Positions 8,401 to 12,671 of a stretch of DNA of 12,671 nt are shown here, one piece after another. The notes beneath the pieces are model-generated. The model made no database searches. It was not told where the DNA came from and saw only the letters and a list, made by a program, of their open reading frames with translations. The stretch lies in NCBI GenBank assembly GCA_002455335.1, contig DKKP01000134.1:42390-55060 (forward strand). The letters run 5' to 3'. Origin of the DNA: Anaerolineales bacterium UBA6663 (GTDB lineage: Bacteria; Chloroflexota; Anaerolineae; Anaerolineales; UBA6663). Every line of letters begins with the position of its first letter. Within the stretch, counting starts at the first letter, position 1. The position numbers and the translations under genes were made by a program.

Positions 8401-11400
8401 TGGTGACCGTGTGGGTCGTGGTGATCGGTCCGACCGTGGCGAAGATATCGAGCGTGGTCGAGATCTCGTCTGAGGTCAGGGCCCAAGCGGCGTTGGCCGT
8501 TGTCGGGCCGGTATTGTGGACGGCGAGGCCGGTCAGCAACGGCGCGGGATCGGCGCCCAGCATCTGGTACAGGTAGTCGGCCTCGGGCGTCGCGCCCTCG
8601 AGCACAGCCTGCCAGGTCCCGGTTGCAGCGGCGCCGACCGAGTAGATCGCCTGCGTCGTGGTCACAGTCCCGCTGACGATCTCGTTCTGCTGGAAGCTGA
8701 CGTTGGCCGGCAGATCTTCGGGCGTGATGACGCGCCCGCTCGGGTCGATCAGGCTGAACGTCGGGGCTGCGCCGTGGCGCGCCAGGACGAACATGAGATC
8801 GGTCGAGACGCCGATGCGCTCGCTGATCGTCACCGTATCGGCGTCGGCCAGCACAGAGCCCCAGAGCGCGCGTTGGGCGGCGTCGAGCCGCAGGGCGACT
8901 CCGTCGTCGATCTGCGCCTGCCAGGCGCGGACCTGTGCCACCGAAGGCGGCGAGATCAGGCGATAGCCGTCGACGTTGCCGACGTCGAGGCCGCCATCCG
9001 TGTCGACGTAGAACCCGACGTTGAAGGACAGCACGGTCGCCCAGCCCTTCAGGCCCCAGACGCTGCCGTTGTCTTTGCGGAACTCACCGAACTCGGCGCC
9101 CAGCTCGGCCAGCTTGAGGTCGAAGGGCGGCACAGAGACGCACAGGCCGAGCAGGCATTCCTCCCAGACCGAGCCCTTGCGGAAGACCAGGGCTACCGTG
9201 GCGCGGCCGATGAGATGGAAGCTGCCGTCGGTGGTCCAGGCCGTGACGCTGACCTGCCCTTCGATCGGCGGCCAGACCTGGCGCAGCCGCAGATCGGCCG
9301 AGAAGTACCCGGACTTGATGGTGGCGTCGAGCTCGGCCGCCTTGAAGATCGAGAAGAGCGTGATCGAGCCGGCGAAGTCGAGCTGCCATGGGTTGAAGCC
9401 CATGTGCATCTCCGCATCGCCCTCCACGAACTCGCCCTCGTTGGCGACCGTCACGCCCAGATCGATCGTGGTCTGGCCGCTCGCCAGGGTGAGGGTGCCC
9501 TCGACGCGCGTCAGGAAGAAACCTGTGGCGCCGATCGCGATCCGGCACCCGCTCAAACCCACGTTGACCTGGCGCAACGCCATCGCGGCAGCGCCTTCAA
9601 GCTCCTCAGTCGGCGTGTCGAGGGCCACCACGGCCGCGCCGCTGGCCGAGTCGACATACATCGTCGCGCCCACGCCAAGCATGCAGTTCGGGCCGCCCAG
9701 ACCGGCCACACGGAAGGCGCCGCCGGCCGAGATCACGTACCCGGCGCCCTCTTCACGCAGCTCGCCGTACAGGCTGCCCAATGTAATGCTGCCGGCCTGG
9801 ATCGCTGGCAGGGCGAAACGCCCGCCGCCGATCCGCACGCCGCTGGACGAGATCCGCAAGTTGTAGACCGCCACCTCGGCGCCGCCCCAGGCCTCCGGAG
9901 CCTGGAACGATGCTTCTTCGACGGTCAGCACGCCGTCGGCGACGCGCGCGCCTGTGACGCTGAGCTGAAGCCCGGCGACCGTGAACAGGAAGCTGTCGAT
10001 CGTGCCAGTGAAGCGTCCCTGGCTGTCGACCGTGATGCTGCCCCTGACCGCCGTCTCCGAGCCCTTGACGCTGATCTGGACAGTGCCCTCGAGCGTAAGC
10101 TTGTACGTGCGGTCGGCCGCGAAGCTGAGTGTGCCGACCGTGTCGGTGACCGCAAAGCCCGAACTGCTGCCGAGCCTGACGTCGGGGAAGTCGAAGCTGA
10201 CGCTCCCGCCGCCGATGCTCAGGCCGCTTTCGTCAATCGCGATCTCCTCGAGGATGGCCGTCCCGCCGCCGAGCGACTCGGGCAGCACAAGCGTGCCGAC
10301 CGCCACGGTCAGGCCTTCGTTGTCGAAGGCGATATCCTCGAGCTGAAGCGACGTGTTGGCGAGCGCGAGCGTGATCGCGTCGACTGTGCCGCTGAAGTTG
10401 CCCTCGGTGTCGACCTGAGCCGTGATGGCGATGTCCTGCGCGTTCTGCGGCAGACGCAGTTGGAGCGTGGCCGCCAGGCCGAACACGTAGTTGCCGCCGT
10501 CGATCTCGAGCGACGCCTCGACGCCGCTGAAGCGCACCTGGCTGCCGTCGCCGATGTCGATGTCGGGCAACACGAGCACGACGGCCCCGCCGCCGACTTC
10601 GATGCCGTCGGCCGAGATCGTTACAGCGCGCACGGTCACCGTGCTGCCGTTGAGGCTCTCGGGCAGCGTGAGCACACCCTGCGCCACCGAAAGGCCGTCG
10701 TTGTTGACCGCGACATCGCTGAGCTCGAGCGTGGCGCTGGCCAGGCCGAGCGTGAGCTGGTCGAGCGTGGCGTCGAAGTTACCGGCCTCGTCGATGCTGA
10801 AGGCGATCTGGCTCTCTTGAGCGTTGTCGGGCAGGGCGATGGCCAGCGTCCCTTCGCCGATCAGCATCAGGCCCTCGCCGTTGTAGATGACCGAGAGCGT
10901 GTTCTCAAGCATCTGCACTTCGTCGCCCGACAGCTGGAAGTCGGGCATGGGCACGGTCGCCGAGGCGCCGCCGAGCGACACGCCTTCGGCCGTGATCGCG
11001 AGATCGTTGACCGTGCTGACCACGTCGCCCCATTCAGGCGGGAGCGTCATCGTCACATCTTCGGCGCCCAGGCCCTCCGTGAAGAGCTGCGCGCCAGTCA
11101 CGTCGAACGTCACGCCCGAGACTTCGAATGAGAACGATTCGACGGCGCCGCCGTAGACCGGGCCGGGCGCCACGAACAGATTGACGCTCAGGGTCTGGTC
11201 GAACCCATCGGTCTCGACCTCGAGCGAGTCGGATTGACCGTCGGCCTGGCCCGTGACGAGGTCGACCTCCGAGATCATGAGCTCGGCGAGCGCGAAGCCG
11301 GCGATCGTGTTGAGGAGATAGGCGACATCGGCTTCGGGCGCGAGCGTGGCCGCGTCGTCGGCAAACGATCCGCTGAAGTCGCCGGCGAAGAGGCCGAGCC

Positions 11401-12589
11401 CCTCCTGCAGCAACTCGAGCGTGCCTTCGCCACTCACAGCCTCGCCATCGATGACGATGCTGTCGGTTTCGCCCGCCAGCCGGTAATAGGCGCCAAGCCA
11501 GACGTCGCCGAAGGCCTGCACACTGCCGTCCGGTAGATCGATAAAGGTGTCGGCCGACACGTCGACTGCGCCAAAGGTGCGGGTGCTCCGATCGGCGCCC
11601 GCGATGCTTAGCCCGACTGTCGTCGTGTTGTTCTCGGGATCCGGATCGGTCGTGATGGCGGCCACAACGGCCGTGTGCTCGACCTCGCCGCTGCCTGCGG
11701 CAAACGTAACGGCGACCATGGCCTGGGACGCGACATCGAGGTCGCCGAGGTCGCAGGTCGCCACGCCCGCGTCGATCGCGCACAGGCCCTGGCTGGCCTC
11801 GGCCGTCTGCAGGATCATGCCGGCCGGTTCGCTATCGGTCAGCGTCAGGGCGCGCGCGACGGAGGGGCCAGTGTTTTCGATCGCCAGCGTAAAGGTCACG
11901 GTCTCGCCGGCCGCGACCTCGTTGGCCGAGGCTTCTTGGGTCAGGACGAGGTCGGCCGCGGTCGCCACAGTCGTCAGGCCGATGCTGATGTTGTCGCCGC
12001 TATCTGGGTCGCTCAGCGCGCCAACGACAATGGCGCTGCTGGATAGGACAGCGCCAACGGCCGCCGTCACGGGCACGGCGATGCCGATGTCGAAGGCCCG
12101 CGCCTCGCCGACCTGAAGCACGTCGCCTTCGCAGACGACTGTGCCCGCCGTCTCGGCCTCGAAACAGGCCGGGTCGGAGAGCGAGGGATCGAAGGTCGTG
12201 CCGACCGGGAGCGTGTCGGTCAGCGTAAAGGTCGTGGCCGCGGCGCCGGCGTTGTAGACGTTCAGGGTGAAGAGAACTGTGTCTCCGGCGAGGGCTTCGG
12301 CCGGCGCGCTCTGGTCGAGGCTCAGATCCGCGACGGCATCGGCGACGTCCGTGGACGTGACCGTGCTGGCGCTCGCGCTGTTATCGCCGGTCTGTGGGTC
12401 GCTGGCATCCGAACTTGCGGTGGCTGTCGCGACAAGGGCCGTCCCGCCGGGCGTGCCGTAGTTGACGGCCACGCGCACGGCGGCCGCGAGCGTCTCGCCC
12501 GGGGCCAGGGTTGAAATGCTGCAGGTGACGACCTGCCCGACGCGCGAACACCCGCTCGTCGCCGAGACGAAGGTGACGGCCGTCGGCAA
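5420..12589 (-). CDS. Giant extracellular DUF11/beta-repeat/FN3/Ig-like protein, 5' incomplete
   Basis: This gene encodes at least 2389 residues, predicted to form an extended cell-surface or secreted structure; no enzyme motif is visible. Counting from TTG 12589, the order is: part of a DUF11 repeat (1-83); two DUF11 repeats (86-210, 211-333); a unique section (334-460); four copies of an unrecognised repeat of about 127 residues (462-966); an unassigned beta-rich section with four Cys (967-1204); a beta-sandwich resembling domains beside peptidases (about 1250-1345); an FN3 domain (about 1470-1562); three Ig-like domains (about 1565-1880); four DUF11 repeats (1884-2389); and the tail VYRTYLIAVVR. 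It has only 10 Lys. There is no signal peptide or good ribosome binding site at the TTG. DUF11-like sequence (PSTATAARVALTLP) continues upstream of it before a stop at 12659-12661, so the true start is lost. The small DUF11 gene follows 34 bases downstream. Confidence 0.9.
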   Translation of the reverse strand: MPTAVTFVSATSGCSRVGQVVTCSISTLAPGETLAAAVRVAVNYGTPGGTALVATATASSDASDPQTGDNSASASTVTSTDVADAVADLSLDQSAPAEALAGDTVLFTLNVYNAGAAATTFTLTDTLPVGTTFDPSLSDPACFEAETAGTVVCEGDVLQVGEARAFDIGIAVPVTAAVGAVLSSSAIVVGALSDPDSGDNISIGLTTVATAADLVLTQEASANEVAAGETVTFTLAIENTGPSVARALTLTDSEPAGMILQTAEASQGLCAIDAGVATCDLGDLDVASQAMVAVTFAAGSGEVEHTAVVAAITTDPDPENNTTTVGLSIAGADRSTRTFGAVDVSADTFIDLPDGSVQAFGDVWLGAYYRLAGETDSIVIDGEAVSGEGTLELLQEGLGLFAGDFSGSFADDAATLAPEADVAYLLNTIAGFALAELMISEVDLVTGQADGQSDSLEVETDGFDQTLSVNLFVAPGPVYGGAVESFSFEVSGVTFDVTGAQLFTEGLGAEDVTMTLPPEWGDVVSTVNDLAITAEGVSLGGASATVPMPDFQLSGDEVQMLENTLSVIYNGEGLMLIGEGTLAIALPDNAQESQIAFSIDEAGNFDATLDQLTLGLASATLELSDVAVNNDGLSVAQGVLTLPESLNGSTVTVRAVTISADGIEVGGGAVVLVLPDIDIGDGSQVRFSGVEASLEIDGGNYVFGLAATLQLRLPQNAQDIAITAQVDTEGNFSGTVDAITLALANTSLQLEDIAFDNEGLTVAVGTLVLPESLGGGTAILEEIAIDESGLSIGGGSVSFDFPDVRLGSSSGFAVTDTVGTLSFAADRTYKLTLEGTVQISVKGSETAVRGSITVDSQGRFTGTIDSFLFTVAGLQLSVTGARVADGVLTVEEASFQAPEAWGGAEVAVYNLRISSSGVRIGGGRFALPAIQAGSITLGSLYGELREEGAGYVISAGGAFRVAGLGGPNCMLGVGATMYVDSASGAAVVALDTPTEELEGAAAMALRQVNVGLSGCRIAIGATGFFLTRVEGTLTLASGQTTIDLGVTVANEGEFVEGDAEMHMGFNPWQLDFAGSITLFSIFKAAELDATIKSGYFSADLRLRQVWPPIEGQVSVTAWTTDGSFHLIGRATVALVFRKGSVWEECLLGLCVSVPPFDLKLAELGAEFGEFRKDNGSVWGLKGWATVLSFNVGFYVDTDGGLDVGNVDGYRLISPPSVAQVRAWQAQIDDGVALRLDAAQRALWGSVLADADTVTISERIGVSTDLMFVLARHGAAPTFSLIDPSGRVITPEDLPANVSFQQNEIVSGTVTTTQAIYSVGAAATGTWQAVLEGATPEADYLYQMLGADPAPLLTGLAVHNTGPTTANAAWALTSDEISTTLDIFATVGPITTTHTVTTTGGFTRTVEVPLYTGFPVAQAVATPRDGTPSGTALDLSGLASGQYWLWFSADDGRNPPTRGYATTPIVVTHDWASEWIANLTATPGFRSFALHWGDHANPDVDAFRIEVGTQPGLFDEIHEVGDLRDLRLDNLTPGQAYYITPVGIDSETGRTSRAETIAVVAQGAAFDLSAPTAALTVTAGATATVALDLSTTSDPYPTSVSVYVDQVPDGVAADLVVADVITPTTGGVSLPVAITTTATMVGGVYELVFKAVGDGLQDEAIVQLTVLEPRLAVTATPDAASLTTVGGEASITLSAAALHGATQPVELDLLDAPVGLVYAFNNNLLGPGGSVTLALTDTAALANGVYTLNVRAEAGLRQDLIPLTLTVQKPDFTLAPTLNRMAVIAGEEAVFAVGLSGANLTEPISFTLGSDSSPVPAGVVGYAETATRAPRPTLSLAAPGTAYFIVETDAETPAGPYRFDVLAAADGVSRREVFEVTVLAESVEADLGVGQTLAQTNVDVGGLITTTVRVVNYGPRTATTVTLTDTLPAGTTLVSATPSRGVCTGAVDGAVCDLYALRRGAAAEVTIIGRVAASIDPGVTLTNRASVTADQLDSSATDNLSVASAIATAQSDLRVSVADSPDPVIAGADLTYSLVVVNQGPSEAPDVRLNAALPSGLTVRSIVPSQGDCGLSADGRALTCDLGRLGATANDRQAVVALRVRVAPSVRGTLTLPVSARSDAADAIPTNNLVTATTRVGVDVALRITHQVVAPTEAVAGEPLTYQLVVTNTGRSDATQVVVTDALPAALSTIDSASASQGSCAVANRQVTCRLGTLPPQTGATITLVGTVAPATRVRLDNTASVDASESETTTGDNATRVLVDVVARADLRLTLGSSTPEHYLYIIDNDGPSTASGVVMTGTVSADLTVTQILASQGTCALSGSDFTCTIGALGAAGRAVVTVVGDLRQGVFASTASGALQGIEVDRDPDNNQADLISSGPVYRTYLIAVVR
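5423..6940 (-). repeat. C-terminal array of four DUF11 repeats in the giant protein
   Basis: Residues 1884-2389 form four units of about 125-129 residues at 6563-6940, 6176-6562, 5801-6175 and 5423-5800. Each runs from an opening DL or AL strand through N-x-GP or N-x-GR, a Leu-Pro or equivalent, and a Cys-x8-10-Cys pair to a closing Asn-rich strand. The second is the most canonical (SPDPVIAG, LTYSLVVVNQGPS, CDLG). The last is about 7 residues shorter between its opening ADL and GPS, so it probably lacks part of one strand. It leads directly into the C-terminal tail. Confidence 0.85.
6950..8182 (-). other. FN3 domain followed by three Ig-like domains in the giant protein
   Basis: Residues about 1470-1562 read as a fibronectin type III domain: NLTATPGFRSFALHW, AFRIEVGTQ, LRLDNLTPGQAYYITPVGID. 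Residues about 1565-1667, 1668-1768 and 1769-1880 are three Ig-like beta-sandwich units, each opening with a strand such as LTVTAGATATV, LTTVGGEASI or AVIAGEEAVF and closing with a strand such as VQLTVLEP, LTLTVQKP or FEVTVLAE. No Cys is present in this section. Boundaries are approximate. Confidence 0.6.
8978..9691 (-). other. Unassigned beta-rich section of the giant protein
   Basis: Residues 967-1204 follow the 127-residue repeats and do not match a family I recognise. They hold the only four Cys of the protein outside DUF11 repeats (969, 1015, 1145, 1150; the last two as C-LLGL-C), most of its few Lys and a cluster of aromatic residues (MGFNPWQLDF, RLRQVWPPIEG, SVWGLKGWATVLSFNVGFY). Alternating hydrophobic residues suggest long beta strands. 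It could be a globular or binding head within an otherwise repetitive rod; that is a guess. Confidence 0.5.
9692..11206 (-). repeat. Four tandem copies of an unrecognised ~127-residue beta repeat
   Basis: Residues about 462-966 hold four diverged copies at approximately 10835-11206, 10454-10834, 10070-10453 and 9692-10069. Landmarks recur at a near-constant spacing of 125-128 residues. One is G-N-F-x-(A/G)-T-(L/V)-D (at 603 and 730, GRFTGTID at 858, weaker GPVYGGAVE at 476). Another is LPESLNG / LPESLGG / APEAWGG / PPEWGD (Pro at 643, 770, 898, 518). The third is GGG or GG in a short loop followed by a strand (666, 793, 921, 540). Copies 2 and 3 are clearly the closest pair and open with LPDNAQ and LPQNAQ. 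The composition is beta-type with no Cys. I do not recognise the family. Confidence 0.75.
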
Positions 12590-12634
12590 TGTCAGCGCGA
12601 CCCTCGCGGCCGTCGCGGTCGACGGAGCGGCGCG
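11591..12634 (-). repeat. N-terminal DUF11 repeats of the giant protein
   Basis: This stretch has one incomplete and two complete DUF11 units. Complete units are at 11960-12334 (VADLSLDQ onward, Cys pair 142/153) and 11591-11959 (ADLVLTQEA, IENTGPS, Cys pair 270/279, DPDPENN). The incomplete unit begins in frame at about 12634, upstream of the TTG at 12589, with APSTATAARVALTLPTAV and has Cys pair 14/23. Its front strands are missing. Confidence 0.8.
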
Positions 12635-12671
12635 GCACCAGGATCGAGGAGGTCGGCTTCACGGCGAAGCG

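Noticed and set aside
8516..11131. An 871-codon open frame on the plus strand opposite the giant gene
   Set aside because: Its translation is Arg/Ala/Asp/Gln/His-rich with no domain or signal, and it is fully antisense to a well-supported repeat protein. GC-rich codon use keeps the opposite frame open.

Overview
The window is GC-rich and densely coding, and it carries six protein genes. I infer a bacterium of the Chloroflexota, Anaerolineae-like. The clues are a sugar-binding lipoprotein with a long Thr/Pro/Ala/Gln linker after its lipobox, very large secreted DUF11-repeat proteins, and short aromatic/hydrophobic C-terminal tails on those proteins. This is inference from style, not from a marker gene. 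I see no RNA gene, CRISPR array, IS element or phage gene.

Left part (1-2700, minus strand): a LacI-family repressor gene is followed, after about 205 bases, by the gene for a sugar ABC transporter substrate-binding lipoprotein. Permease genes, if present, would lie beyond position 1. The repressor has a readable sigma70-type promoter (-35 TTGACT, 17-base spacer, -10 TATGTT). Two tandem CG-centred near-palindromes sit over and just after the predicted transcription start. This looks like an autoregulated carbohydrate-uptake module.

Middle (2848-4034, plus strand): two small soluble proteins, a VOC (glyoxalase/bleomycin-resistance fold) protein and a DinB/YfiT-type putative metal-dependent protein with its three histidines. 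They are separated by about 270 bases and I cannot link them to the flanking genes.

Right part (4108 to the window end, minus strand): a two-gene cluster for extracellular repeat proteins. The upstream gene encodes a giant protein of at least 2389 residues: DUF11 repeats, then four copies of a roughly 127-residue beta-type repeat that I do not recognise, an unassigned beta-rich section, an FN3 domain, three Ig-like domains and four more DUF11 repeats. It is broken or incomplete at its 5' end, at the window edge. The second gene starts 34 bases after it and encodes a 425-residue secreted protein of three DUF11 repeats. Both proteins are almost free of lysine, carry one Cys pair per DUF11 repeat, and end in related short tails. 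They are most simply read as cell-surface or sheath/adhesion proteins made together. The unnamed 127-residue repeat and the operator pair are the most interesting signals here.
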